The notes under the pieces are model-generated. The model did not search any database. It saw only the letters and a list, made by a program, of their open reading frames with translations, and was not told the DNA's origin. DNA of 35,874 nucleotides. It comes from an uncultured Ralstonia sp. (GTDB lineage Bacteria > Pseudomonadota > Gammaproteobacteria > Burkholderiales > Burkholderiaceae). Each line of letters begins with the position of its first letter. The stretch's first letter is position 1. Below are positions 8,494-16,336 of the stretch, piece after piece. A program made the position numbers and the translations under genes. Location of the stretch: contig CAJXMR010000032.1 in the NCBI GenBank assembly GCA_913056305.1, forward strand, positions 1 through 35,874, given 5' to 3'.

Positions 8494-9432
8494 TCAGCGG
8501 CACGAATGCCGCGGCTGGCGCTCGCCCACCGTGACCGAGCACTCGTGGCGCTCGCCGCCGCGGATCAGCCCGATCTTCAACACCTGTCCGATACGGTCGC
8601 CGCCCAGCGCGGCATGCACGTCGTCCATGTCGCGGCACGGCTTGCCGTCGAGTTCGATCAGCACATCCCCGATCAGCACCCCGGCTTGCTCCGCGGGCCC
8701 ACCTGCGGCGAGCGACACCACCAGCAAGCCGCGCTCGGAAGCCAGATTCAGTTTCGTGACCCACGCCTGCGACAGGTTCACCGTCTGCGTGCCCACGCCA
8801 AGGTAGCCATGCGACACACGTCCCTTTCTGAGCAGTTCGTCGCTCACGCGCGCCACGGTCATGGCCGGGATCAGGATGCCGGCGCCAGGCGCGAGCGCCG
8901 AGGTGCACAGGCCCATGACCCGCCCCTGCATATCCGCCAGCGCCGCGCCGGAGAAACCGGGGCGCAGGCCGCCGTCCAGCCGCACGAAGGCATCGAACTG
9001 GCCGCCTCGCCAGGTGCGCCATGGACCGCCGGCCGTGCCGACGACGCCGAAATCCGCACTGGAGCCGAGCCGGTCCACGCGCGCCACCGCGAGCACCAGG
9101 TGGCCCGCTTTGAGGGCGCGCGCATCGCCGGTCTCGACCGGGTTCAGCGCCACGCCGTCGAGCTTCAGTACAGCCAGGTCCGTGCCAAGGTCCCGTCCTG
9201 CCAGGACGGCCGGCACGGTACGGCCATCGGCCAAGGTCACTTCAATGCCGTCTTCGTGCCTGAGCGTATGCGCCGCCGTGACCACCACGCCGGGTTGCCA
9301 GATGACGCCACTGGAGGGAAAGCGGTGCCGCCCGTGCACCGCGACAACACTCTGGCCAACGCGCTCGGCGATAGCCGCCAGGTTGGCGGAAAGTTCCTGC
9401 AAGGGATTTCCGCTGGAGGTTGGGGTTTCCAT
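8494..9432 (-). CDS. Trypsin-like PDZ protease without signal peptide (HtrA-like)
   Basis: A 312-residue protein of the S1C/DegP-like type. The catalytic triad is visible as His55 (VTAAHTL), Asp85 (GTDLAVLKLD) and Ser161 (GFSGAAL); the usual GNSGG around the serine is changed to GFSGA. One PDZ domain covers about 210-300 (YLGVGTQTV, LLVVSLAAGGPAEQAGV, GDVLIELDG). It begins METPTSSGNP and has no signal peptide or membrane anchor, whereas DegP, DegQ and DegS are all exported or membrane-bound. So it probably works in the cytoplasm, or else its export route is unusual. AGGAGT lies 8 bases before the ATG. The LuxR-type regulator follows in the same operon. Confidence 0.85.
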   Translation of the reverse strand: METPTSSGNPLQELSANLAAIAERVGQSVVAVHGRHRFPSSGVIWQPGVVVTAAHTLRHEDGIEVTLADGRTVPAVLAGRDLGTDLAVLKLDGVALNPVETGDARALKAGHLVLAVARVDRLGSSADFGVVGTAGGPWRTWRGGQFDAFVRLDGGLRPGFSGAALADMQGRVMGLCTSALAPGAGILIPAMTVARVSDELLRKGRVSHGYLGVGTQTVNLSQAWVTKLNLASERGLLVVSLAAGGPAEQAGVLIGDVLIELDGKPCRDMDDVHAALGGDRIGQVLKIGLIRGGERHECSVTVGERQPRHSCR

Positions 9433-9557
9433 GTGATGACTCCTGCCATTCGCTAGGTGAATCCATGCTTCGCGCGCCCGGCCAGCCCCCGGGGACGCGA
9501 GGCAGGCAAGCGGTGAAACGTGGAGTCACGATGACAGGCGCGCGACGGCCGCACACC

Positions 9558-9569
9558 ACCCTAATGGGT
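9558..9569. promoter_or_regulatory. Palindrome ACCCTAATGGGT upstream of the protease operon
   Basis: ACCC and GGGT arms flank TAAT, about 125 bases upstream of the protease start. On the minus strand it contains TACCCAT, which fits the NarL-type heptamer TACYNMT. A LuxR/NarL-type regulator is encoded in the operon it precedes, so autoregulation is possible. This is a suggestion from pattern only. Confidence 0.3.
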
Positions 9570-9602
9570 AGCCTGCGCATTGGGCGGCTTGCGCGCCGAG
9601 GC

Positions 9603-9932
9603 TCAGTTTCCAATCGGTCCGGGCAGCGCCTTCAGCCCAATCCAGACCACCCCGATGACGACATTGACCGGCACGCTGAGCGCACTGGGCACGTAGAACA
9701 ACGCAGACAGGCCGGGGGCTTTCAGGGCCAGCTCCACCACGCCACCCAGGGCATAGAGAAACACGCCGCACCAGAACCATCGCCGCATATAGGGCAGCAG
9801 CCAGTGGGCATGCGCCTGGTTGAAGCGCCAGGCCGCCGCCCGTTCGAATAGGTTGCCGCGGCTGGCGTCCTTGAACAGCCAGCCGTAGAAGAAGTAGCGG
9901 TACAGCAGGGTGCGAAAGGCGAGCTCTTGCAT
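9603..9932 (-). CDS. Small membrane protein of unknown function
   Basis: A 109-residue protein that I cannot assign to a named family. The N-terminal half is basic and aromatic (TLLYRYFFYGWLFKD), and two hydrophobic helices follow at about 50-68 and 75-100. AAGGAGT lies 7 bases before the ATG at 9932 and rules out the longer open frame. The leader GGAGTCATC before the start is nearly the same as that before the protease gene 170 bases downstream, and both genes point the same way, so the three genes 7797-9932 may be one unit. Confidence 0.7.
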   Translation of the reverse strand: MQELAFRTLLYRYFFYGWLFKDASRGNLFERAAAWRFNQAHAHWLLPYMRRWFWCGVFLYALGGVVELALKAPGLSALFYVPSALSVPVNVVIGVVWIGLKALPGPIGN

Positions 9933-10441
9933 GATGACTCCTTCAGCCTCGCGCGCCTGGAGATCGCCTGGCGCATCGCCAGGCCCGCGTGGTGCGGCAT
10001 GGGTCCGTGCTGCGCCGGCAGCGTCGCCGAGGCGCTGCATCGGCCGCGCACGACGCCGGCGTGCTCAGGTCCAGCGTAGCAAGGAATCGGCGTGTTCGAA
10101 GCCCCGTCGCACATTCCGGGGAGGCCGGAAGGGTCAGGCTGCTTCATATGGTGAAGGCCGTCGCCGGTTCACGTCGGGCATGCACCTGCGCGGTGCGGCG
10201 GCGGCATCCGGCGCTGCATCCGTTTCCACGCTGCCCGCGTATTTGCAACTACCGGGAGCGCCAAGCGCCTCCGGTCGGGAAACCGGGTGGGGCGAACAAA
10301 TTTTTCGCAGGTGCGGTGTCAGTTCTGCGTCGATGCCGCGACCAACGGGTGGGAGCAAAGCCGGAAGACGGAAAACGGAAGGCAACGCTCCCATGAGACG
10401 CCACCCCCGGATGTCCAAGCCAACTGAACCAGGAGTTCATC
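9933..10441. other. Divergent intergenic region
   Basis: These 509 bases lie between a leftward small membrane protein gene and the rightward secreted protein gene. Open frames on both strands are biased like shadow frames and lack ribosome sites. I see no clear promoter, repeat or RNA in it. Confidence 0.35.
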
Positions 10442-10777
10442 ATGCACACGCCTCTCTCCACCTCGATCACGCGTCGCCTGCCGCTGGCGCTGCTGGCAAC
10501 GCTCGCGGCCTCGGCCGCACTGTTTGCGGCTCAGCCCGCAGCCGCCGCGCAAGCCAGTGCGGACCCGTACACACAAGGCCAAGGGCGCATCGATAAGACC
10601 GATCCCTTCACGCAAGGCGCGGACCGCAAGGCCGATACCTATGGCACCCTGTCGTGGAAGAACGATCGGTTCGACCCGTACGCCCAGGGTGCCGACCGTC
10701 AGTCCAGCGCGCGCGAGGTGTTCGCATGGCGCGGTGACACCGCGTACCCGACCGATTCGCGAGGCGCGCGCGCGTGA
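10442..10777 (+). CDS. Small secreted protein with DPxxQGxxR repeats
   Basis: A 111-residue protein with no family I recognise. Residues 1-37 form a signal peptide (MHTPLSTSITRRLPL, hydrophobic core, then AAAAQA). The mature part carries the motif DP[YF][TA]QG-x-x-R three times: residues 41-49 (DPYTQGQGR), 54-62 (DPFTQGADR) and 78-86 (DPYAQGADR). Between the second and third is SWKNDRF, and the C-terminus has VFAWRGD. AGGAG lies 8 bases before the ATG. The mature chain is polar and without cysteines, so it is probably periplasmic or secreted and perhaps extended. It is convergent with the ECF sigma gene; a regulatory link is not visible. Confidence 0.75.
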   Translation: MHTPLSTSITRRLPLALLATLAASAALFAAQPAAAAQASADPYTQGQGRIDKTDPFTQGADRKADTYGTLSWKNDRFDPYAQGADRQSSAREVFAWRGDTAYPTDSRGARA

Positions 10778-10852
10778 GGCAACCTCGCAGGGGAAGGGCA
10801 GGCCCGCCGTTCAGCGCAGGGCCGTCTTCCCACGCGATGCGCGGCAGCGCAC

Positions 10853-11368
10853 TCACCCCAGCAGATACTCGCGCGTCAGCTGCCGCGCGCAATGCAGGCG
10901 GCTCTTCACCGCCGCGCGGCTCTCCTGCAGCTGTGCGGCAATCTCGCCGATCGTCATCTCGTTCAGATCGCGCAGCACGATGATCTCGCGGTAGTGCGGC
11001 GGCAGCGACTCCAGCGCGGCGGCCACGTCGTGGCGCAGGTCGTCGACCGGCTGGCGGACGAGCCACGCTTCCACCTTGTCGTCGTCCCACGGATCAGCCG
11101 AGAGCGCCTTGCGCGCCATGCGGTGACACTCGCGCCGCACGATGGCGAACAGCCAGCTCGAGAATGCTGCAGCGGCCCGTAGCGAACCCACCTTGCGCGA
11201 CAGGATCAGCAGGCTCTCCTGAATGGCGTCGTCCACATCGGAGACCAGGCAGTTGCGCTGCGCATAGCGGCGGATGTCGGGCTGGCACGCGGCCAGCAGG
11301 CGCTCGATGGCCGCCACGTCACCCGCGCGGGCGGCATCGAGCAGGGGTTGGTGGCGGGCAAGGTCCAT
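10853..11368 (-). CDS. ECF-type RNA polymerase sigma factor
   Basis: A 171-residue sigma-70 family protein of the extracytoplasmic function group. Region 2 covers about 28-95 (DVDDAIQESLLIL, then FSSWLFAIVRRE), and region 4 about 110-168 (ALESLPPHYREIIVLRD, the helix-turn-helix MTIGEIAAQLQ and AVKSRLHCAR). The length is right for the group. It starts 4 bases after the stop of the DUF2892 gene, so the two are co-transcribed. No anti-sigma factor gene is present on either side. The ribosome site before its ATG is weak, which fits translation coupled to the upstream gene. Confidence 0.9.
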   Translation of the reverse strand: MDLARHQPLLDAARAGDVAAIERLLAACQPDIRRYAQRNCLVSDVDDAIQESLLILSRKVGSLRAAAAFSSWLFAIVRRECHRMARKALSADPWDDDKVEAWLVRQPVDDLRHDVAAALESLPPHYREIIVLRDLNEMTIGEIAAQLQESRAAVKSRLHCARQLTREYLLG

Positions 11369-11372
11369 GGGC

Positions 11373-11597
11373 TCAGCGGCGGGGTTGCAGTCGGCGGCCG
11401 ACCATCGCGCAGGCCGGGCAAAAGCCGACCAGACCCGACAGCCCGAGGCCAGCGCCAGCGGCGGCCAGCACCCAGTTCCACGGGGCGGCGGCCAGCATCA
11501 GCGCGCCGGCGACGGCGGCCAGCGCCAGGGCGATGCGCACGGCACGCTCCCAGTTCGGCACGTTTTTGACATACAGGGCAGACTTCAGCAGCGACAT
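11373..11597 (-). CDS. DUF2892 small membrane protein
   Basis: A 74-residue inner-membrane protein. The N-terminal segment NVPNWERAVRI is followed by two hydrophobic helices (about 20-37 and 42-60) and the motif GFCPACAMVG. This matches DUF2892 proteins such as the membrane tail of YgaP, where the cysteine motif lies next to a rhodanese domain; here no rhodanese is attached. AGGAGAAC precedes the ATG. Being the first gene of a two-gene unit with an ECF sigma factor, and carrying a CPAC pair, it could act as a membrane-bound redox input to the sigma factor. That role is speculation. Confidence 0.75.
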   Translation of the reverse strand: MSLLKSALYVKNVPNWERAVRIALALAAVAGALMLAAAPWNWVLAAAGAGLGLSGLVGFCPACAMVGRRLQPRR

Positions 11598-11752
11598 GAT
11601 GTTCTCCTAGGATGGAACGACGACGGAAATGCGTCAGCCCCTAAGAGGCGCCCGGTTGCCAAATGGATTCGCGCCGACGAAAAAAAAGCCGTCAGCGCGA
11701 CGTGACGCGCACATGATGGCCCCGCTCCAAGGCAGGTCTTGCATGATCCGGT

Positions 11753-11803
11753 TTGACATCGCGTGCCATGACAACTATCGTAAGATATGTTTTGAGATAA
11801 AAC
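11753..11803 (+). promoter_or_regulatory. Promoter and operator-like palindromes of the MFS gene
   Basis: TTGACA at 11753-11758 (perfect -35) is followed after 17 bases by TATCGT at 11776-11781 (-10, four of six). TATC-GTAA-GATA at 11776-11787 forms a small inverted repeat on the -10 box. GTTTT-GAGAT-AAAAC at 11789-11803 forms a second one at the expected transcription start. Such positions suit repressor binding, but no regulator gene is adjacent. Confidence 0.6.
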
Positions 11804-11842
11804 TGCTGCGAGCTGGATGACACTGGGCTGCTAGCCCCATCG

Positions 11843-13135
11843 ATGACACGCAGCTCACACACGACCTCCATGCCTACCCTCGCCCCAACGCACGAGCGCC
11901 GCCTGCTCTGGCTGCTCGCGCTCACGCAGTTCACCGTCATCATGGATTTCATGGTGATGATGCCGCTTGGTCCGCAGATCATGCATACGTTTGGCATCGG
12001 CCCGGCGGCGTTCGCCACGGCGGTGTCGGTGTATTCGCTGTGCTCCGGCGCCTCCGGCCTCTTGGCCGCCACCTATGTGGACCGTTTTGACCGGCGCCGC
12101 CTGCTGCTGACGGTCTATGGCCTGTTCACACTCGCCAACCTGGCGTGCGCGCTGGCGAACAGCTATCCGTTGCTGCTGGCGGCGCGCGCCTTTGCCGGCC
12201 TCACGGGCGGCGTGCTCGGCTCGGTGGTCATGGCCATCCTGTCGGACGTGGTGCCGCCCGCACGGCGCGGCGCGGCCACCGGCGTGGTGATGTCGTCGTT
12301 TGCGCTGGCGGCCATGGCCGGCGTGCCGGTGGGCATCGCGCTGGGCGCGCACCTGGGCTGGTCGGCGCCGTTCGTCCTGCTGACCGGCATGACGGCGCTG
12401 ATCTGGTTGGGCGCGCGGCACAGCGTGCCGTCGCTGACCGCGCACCTGAGCGGCACCAGCCAAACACTCGGCCAGATCCTCACGGACCTGTGGCAGTTGC
12501 TGACCAACCCGCGCCACCTGCGCGCCTTCCTGCTGACCTTCGTGATGATGGGCTCGCACATGCTGGTGATCCCGTTTATCTCGCCGGTGCTGGTGGCCAA
12601 CCACGGCGTGGCGCCGCAGGATCTATCGTGGCTGTACGTGGCGGGCGGCGCGGCGTCGTTCTTCAGCTCGCGCGCGGTCGGCAGGCTGGCGGACCGCTAC
12701 GGCCGCCGCCGCGTGTTCGTGGTCGCCGCGCTGCTGGCGTTCATTCCGGTGCTGGTGATGACGCACCTGCCCGACTGGCCTTACATCGGCCTGCTGCTGT
12801 TCTTCCCGTGCTTCATGGTGATCCTCTCCAGCCGCATGGTGCCGATGCAGGCACTGATGACCACCGTGCCGGCCCCGCAGGTGCGCGGCGCGTTCCTGTC
12901 GGCCAACAGCGCCGTCATGTCGGTGGGCACGGGCACGGGCGCCTGGGTGGGGGGCTTGCTGCTCGCCAACGGCGCGAACGGGCACATCGATGGCTACGGC
13001 CTCAACGGCTGGATTGCCGTGGCGGCGGGGCTGTTCTGCGTGTTCTGGGTGAGCCAGGTCAAGGGCTCGGATGCGCAAGGCGATCCGTCGATGCAGGCGC
13101 AAGGCCAGCCGCCTGCACAAGCGGAACGCGCCTAG
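11843..13135 (+). CDS. MFS exporter
   Basis: A 430-residue major facilitator superfamily transporter with twelve predicted helices. Typical MFS loops are visible: YVDRFDRRRLLL near 75, PPARRGAATG near 140 and GRLADRYGRRRVFVV near 275. It resembles the arabinose-efflux/AraJ-like group of sugar or drug exporters; the substrate is unknown. I took the ATG at 11843; another in-frame ATG lies at 11870. A good promoter lies 60-90 bases upstream. The gene is divergent from DUF2892-sigma and ends 3 bases from the convergent SRPBCC gene. Confidence 0.88.
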   Translation: MTRSSHTTSMPTLAPTHERRLLWLLALTQFTVIMDFMVMMPLGPQIMHTFGIGPAAFATAVSVYSLCSGASGLLAATYVDRFDRRRLLLTVYGLFTLANLACALANSYPLLLAARAFAGLTGGVLGSVVMAILSDVVPPARRGAATGVVMSSFALAAMAGVPVGIALGAHLGWSAPFVLLTGMTALIWLGARHSVPSLTAHLSGTSQTLGQILTDLWQLLTNPRHLRAFLLTFVMMGSHMLVIPFISPVLVANHGVAPQDLSWLYVAGGAASFFSSRAVGRLADRYGRRRVFVVAALLAFIPVLVMTHLPDWPYIGLLLFFPCFMVILSSRMVPMQALMTTVPAPQVRGAFLSANSAVMSVGTGTGAWVGGLLLANGANGHIDGYGLNGWIAVAAGLFCVFWVSQVKGSDAQGDPSMQAQGQPPAQAERA

Positions 13136-13138
13136 GCG

Positions 13139-13558
13139 TCACCCCGCCTCCACCACCAGCTTCAACTTGGCCAGATCGCGCTGCACCCATTCGGCATCGG
13201 CCTCGAACTGCGCGTCGTCCATGCCGGGCAGCCAGAACAGCGTGAAGGCGACCGTGGTGCCAGTGCCGTTGCGCATGGCGCGCAGCGGCACGTAGACCAC
13301 GGTGTCATCGGGCAGACGCACCCAGTGATCGGCAATGCCATAGGGGTTGGGCGGGCTGAAGCGCACGTAGGCCTGGCCCTGCGGCGCCTCGGCGACCCAC
13401 TCGTTCGGCGCGGCACCCGCGCCCGGCGTGCCGGGCACGAGGCCGGCAGCCAGCCCGCTCGCCCAGGTGGGGAAATTCAGCGGCTCGGCCAGGAAGGCGG
13501 CCACCGCCTCCAAGGGCCGCTCGATGTTGGTGGTGAGCGTGCGGACAGGGTGCAGCAT
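13139..13558 (-). CDS. SRPBCC (START-like) family protein
   Basis: A 139-residue protein with the pattern of the polyketide cyclase/START-like fold: an opening VRTLTTNIERPLEAVAAFL, then WASGLA, then VRFSPPNPYGIADHWVRL, and a C-terminal helix with DAEWVQRDLAKLKLVVE (all in outline). Such proteins bind small hydrophobic ligands or act without a cofactor. GGAGG lies 5 bases before the ATG at 13558. It follows nnrS by 89 bases on the same strand and may be the third gene of the hmp-nnrS unit. A role in NO defence is suggested only by position. Confidence 0.75.
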   Translation of the reverse strand: MLHPVRTLTTNIERPLEAVAAFLAEPLNFPTWASGLAAGLVPGTPGAGAAPNEWVAEAPQGQAYVRFSPPNPYGIADHWVRLPDDTVVYVPLRAMRNGTGTTVAFTLFWLPGMDDAQFEADAEWVQRDLAKLKLVVEAG

Positions 13559-13647
13559 GGGGCCTCCGTGAACGGCAGCGTGCGCTGGTCGACGGAGTAT
13601 AGGCAGCGCCCGCCCGGAGACTGCGTCTTCGCCCCGGCCTGGGCCGC

Positions 13648-14862
13648 TCAGCCGTCGCGGCCGTCCGCGCGGGGGGCCAGCAGGTAGGGCGTGTACTTCC
13701 AGAGGTAGGCCACGAACGCGGCCACCCACAGCGCCGACGCCGCACCAATCCACACCGCACGCGGCAGCAGGAACGGCCCGGCCACGCGCACCAGCGCCGC
13801 CAGCGCGATGGCCGCGTAGGCGAAGGTCTCGGCGCGGCCCGCGCGCAGCAGGCGACCGGTGTGGCCGAGTGCCGTGCGCGTGATCATGGCGACGATGGCG
13901 CCGCCGATGGCACCGACCGTGATCGCATGCAATGCGGTGGAGCGGTCGCCCCAGCCGAACTCCGCCGCCGCCAGCAGGCCGAAGCCGAGCGGCAGGAAGG
14001 CGTACGCCACATGCAGGATGGCGACGATGGGCGTGCGCAGCGTGCGCAGCGAATCCCAGCCCGACAGGCGCACCGCCTGCGCCACGGCGGCGAGCGCAAA
14101 CACCGCCGCCACCAGCACGTTCTGCACCGGCAGCGCGAGGGCCACCACGGCGGTGGCCGTCAACGGCACGATGGCGCGCTCGGCCCACACCGTGCGGCGG
14201 ATGCGCACGCCAGGGATGGCGTTGGTGGTGAACATCGGGATCACGCGCCCGCCCATCACCGTCACGAATACGGCGATCAACCCTGCCGCCGCATCCACGC
14301 AGCGCAGCGCCGCCAGCGGTGCCTCCAGCAGCAGCGCCGCGTGGAAGCCGGCATTGATGGTGCCCAGCACCAGCAGCGCCACGGCCAGGCCGTAGTTGCG
14401 CGTGCTCTTGGCGCGCCGCAGGATGCGCAGGAACAACGCGCCGCACAGCGGCAGGAAGGCCACGTCGACCGCCACGGCGGCCAGGCCCGGGCCCGTCCAC
14501 ATCAGCACACGCGCAGCCAGCCACAGTGCGGCCAGGCCAGCCAGCGTCGCGCCTTGCGGTGTTTGCAGCCCCGTCCAGTTCTTGCCCGCCGTGAACAGGA
14601 AGCCGACCACCACCGCCGCGCCAAAGCCGAACACCATCTCGTGCGCGTGCCAGAACAGCGGCGGCAGGGCCGGGCCATGTGCCGACGGCAGCCAACCCAG
14701 CTGCAGCCCCGCCCACGCCGCCACCCCCAGCACCGCCAGCACTGCGGCCAGCAGATAGAACGGTCGGAACCCGAGCGCGAAGACCGGCAGGCCGGTGTAG
14801 GGCACGCGGCTGGCCGGATCCGGCTGGCCGATGGTGAGCAGGGGCGACGGGTGGCGGGACAT
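13648..14862 (-). CDS. NnrS family membrane protein
   Basis: A 404-residue polytopic inner-membrane protein with about twelve helices. NnrS signatures are present: FALGFRPFYLLAA near 28-40, WHAHEMVFGFGAAVVVGFL near 70-88 followed by TAGKNWTG, GGRVIPMFTTNAIPG near 203, LHAITVGAIGGAIVAMITR near 315 and ALGHTGR. NnrS proteins are haem- and copper-containing membrane proteins made under NO control, and they help cells withstand nitrosative stress. The gene starts 12 bases after hmp on the same strand, and nsrR lies in the divergent operon. Confidence 0.93.
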   Translation of the reverse strand: MSRHPSPLLTIGQPDPASRVPYTGLPVFALGFRPFYLLAAVLAVLGVAAWAGLQLGWLPSAHGPALPPLFWHAHEMVFGFGAAVVVGFLFTAGKNWTGLQTPQGATLAGLAALWLAARVLMWTGPGLAAVAVDVAFLPLCGALFLRILRRAKSTRNYGLAVALLVLGTINAGFHAALLLEAPLAALRCVDAAAGLIAVFVTVMGGRVIPMFTTNAIPGVRIRRTVWAERAIVPLTATAVVALALPVQNVLVAAVFALAAVAQAVRLSGWDSLRTLRTPIVAILHVAYAFLPLGFGLLAAAEFGWGDRSTALHAITVGAIGGAIVAMITRTALGHTGRLLRAGRAETFAYAAIALAALVRVAGPFLLPRAVWIGAASALWVAAFVAYLWKYTPYLLAPRADGRDG

Positions 14863-14874
14863 GATGACCTCAAC

Positions 14875-16080
14875 TCAAAGGATGTCGTCCAGAAGGTCCG
14901 GACCGAAGACCTCCCGGTGGATGCGCGTGGCGGGCACGCCGTTGGCGAGCAGCGCCGCGCGCTGCGCCTGCATGAACGGCAGCGGACCGCACAGGTAGAA
15001 ATCGGCATCGGCCGTGCTGTCATCGAGCAGCGCGTCGACCGACATGCGCCCCGGCGCGGCCGGGCGCGAGAGGAATTCCGCAGCTTCGCCCGATTCGAGG
15101 AACACATGCGCCGCGAAATCCGGCAGGGCCTGCGCGGCGCGCTCGAGGTCGTCCATGTGGGCGACGTGCGAAGCGGCACGGCCGGCATGGCTGAACACCA
15201 CCTTGCGCCCGGCGCTCTGCTGCGCCAGCGCGTTGAGCGTGGCGATCATCGGGGTGATGCCGACGCCGGCCGACATCAGCACGATCGGGTTGTCGGTGGC
15301 GAGCTGCGGGGCGAAGTCGCCGTAGGGCTGGCTGACCAGCAGCACGTCGCCTTCGCGGGCGTGGTCGTGCAGCCAATTCGAGACGGTACCGGCAGGGCGG
15401 TCGGCGTCACCCGCGTCACGCTTGACCGAGATGCGCCAGGTGCGGCCGTTGGGCGCATCCGACAGGCTGTACTGGCGCTGCTGCAGCACGCCGGGCGCCA
15501 GCTCCACCTGCACCGAGATGTACTGCCCCGGCAGGAAATCGGCCAGCGCTGCATCGGTCACCGGAGCCAGCGTGAACGACACCACGTCTTCGGCCTGCTG
15601 GCGGCGCTCGACGATGCGCACCGGCTGGCGGTGGTCCGGGCCGCTTTGTGCGCGCTCGTACAGGCGAGTTTCGGCGGCGATCAGCTCGGCGGCCAGCAGC
15701 CAATACGCTTCGTCCCACGCGGCAATCAATTCGGGCGTGGCGGCCTCGCCCAGCACCTCGGCAATCGCGCCGAGCAGGTGGCGCGCCACGATCGGGTAGT
15801 GGCTCGGCTTGATGCCGACCGCCGCGTGCTTGTGCACGATGCGCCCGACCACCGGCGCCAGCGCGGCGTTGTTGCCATGGTTGGCCGCATAGGCAAACAC
15901 GGCCGAGGCCAGCGACTGCTGCTGCGAGCCGTTGGCCTGGTTGCCCATGTTGAAGAGGTTGGTCAGCTCCGGGTGGCTGGCGAACATGTTGCGGTAGAAG
16001 GTCTGGGTGATGGTCAGGCCGTGCTCACGCAGCACGGGCACGCTCGCATCGATCAGGGGCTTGGCTTGTTCCGACAACAT
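14875..16080 (-). CDS. Flavohaemoglobin, NO dioxygenase
   Basis: A 401-residue flavohaemoglobin that turns NO and oxygen into nitrate using NAD(P)H. The globin domain covers 1-140, with Tyr29, Gln53 and proximal His85 at the same positions as in E. coli Hmp. The FAD domain follows, with RQYSLSD near 206, and the NAD domain has SAGVGITPM near 270 and a C-terminal EVFGPDLLDD. The length is right. GGAGCAAAG sets the start at 16080; the open frame extends upstream but includes the promoter. It heads the hmp-nnrS-SRPBCC unit, and its promoter carries an NsrR-like site. Confidence 0.97.
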   Translation of the reverse strand: MLSEQAKPLIDASVPVLREHGLTITQTFYRNMFASHPELTNLFNMGNQANGSQQQSLASAVFAYAANHGNNAALAPVVGRIVHKHAAVGIKPSHYPIVARHLLGAIAEVLGEAATPELIAAWDEAYWLLAAELIAAETRLYERAQSGPDHRQPVRIVERRQQAEDVVSFTLAPVTDAALADFLPGQYISVQVELAPGVLQQRQYSLSDAPNGRTWRISVKRDAGDADRPAGTVSNWLHDHAREGDVLLVSQPYGDFAPQLATDNPIVLMSAGVGITPMIATLNALAQQSAGRKVVFSHAGRAASHVAHMDDLERAAQALPDFAAHVFLESGEAAEFLSRPAAPGRMSVDALLDDSTADADFYLCGPLPFMQAQRAALLANGVPATRIHREVFGPDLLDDIL

Positions 16081-16186
16081 ATTCTTTGCTCCAAAGGGGT
16101 ATTTGACACACAACAAATAAATCGCATTTCGCGGCATCGACTTGGGGGCGTGTGCCGCAGCCATGTTCACCACATGGGATGCATGG

Positions 16187-16218
16187 ATTCTATTAAACGT
16201 GCATTTGATATGCAACAA
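16187..16218 (-). promoter_or_regulatory. hmp promoter overlapped by an NsrR-like site
   Basis: On the minus strand TTGCAT (16215-16210) and TAGAAT (16192-16187) are 17 bases apart, giving a plausible -35/-10 pair about 105 bases upstream of the hmp start codon. On the plus strand 16196-16218 reads as two 11-base half sites around one base, AACGTGCATTT and ATATGCAACAA. The known NsrR half site is AAGATGCATTT; the first arm matches it at 9 of 11 positions, the second at 7. The site covers the -35 box and spacer, as expected for a repressor. nsrR is encoded at 20751. Confidence 0.6.
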
Positions 16219-16336
16219 ATGTAGACTGCGGCAAACCGGCGCATCGCCACACCACGCGACGCCCGTGCAGCAACGTTTCCACATGACGATGGGCAGTGTC
16301 ATGCGCTTGCCACTGGCGCAGTCGATGCTTGCTTGT

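Noticed and set aside
13861..16224. A 787-codon open frame on the plus strand, antisense to nnrS and hmp
   Set aside because: Its residues are dominated by Arg, His, Gln and Ala, the usual shadow of G+C-rich genes, and the opposite strand encodes two clear families with catalytic residues.
16313..16329. A sigma-54-like element (GG and GC ten bases apart) before the oxidase operon
   Set aside because: Each half has a mismatch, no NorR gene or NorR sites are seen, and such spacing arises easily by chance in this DNA.
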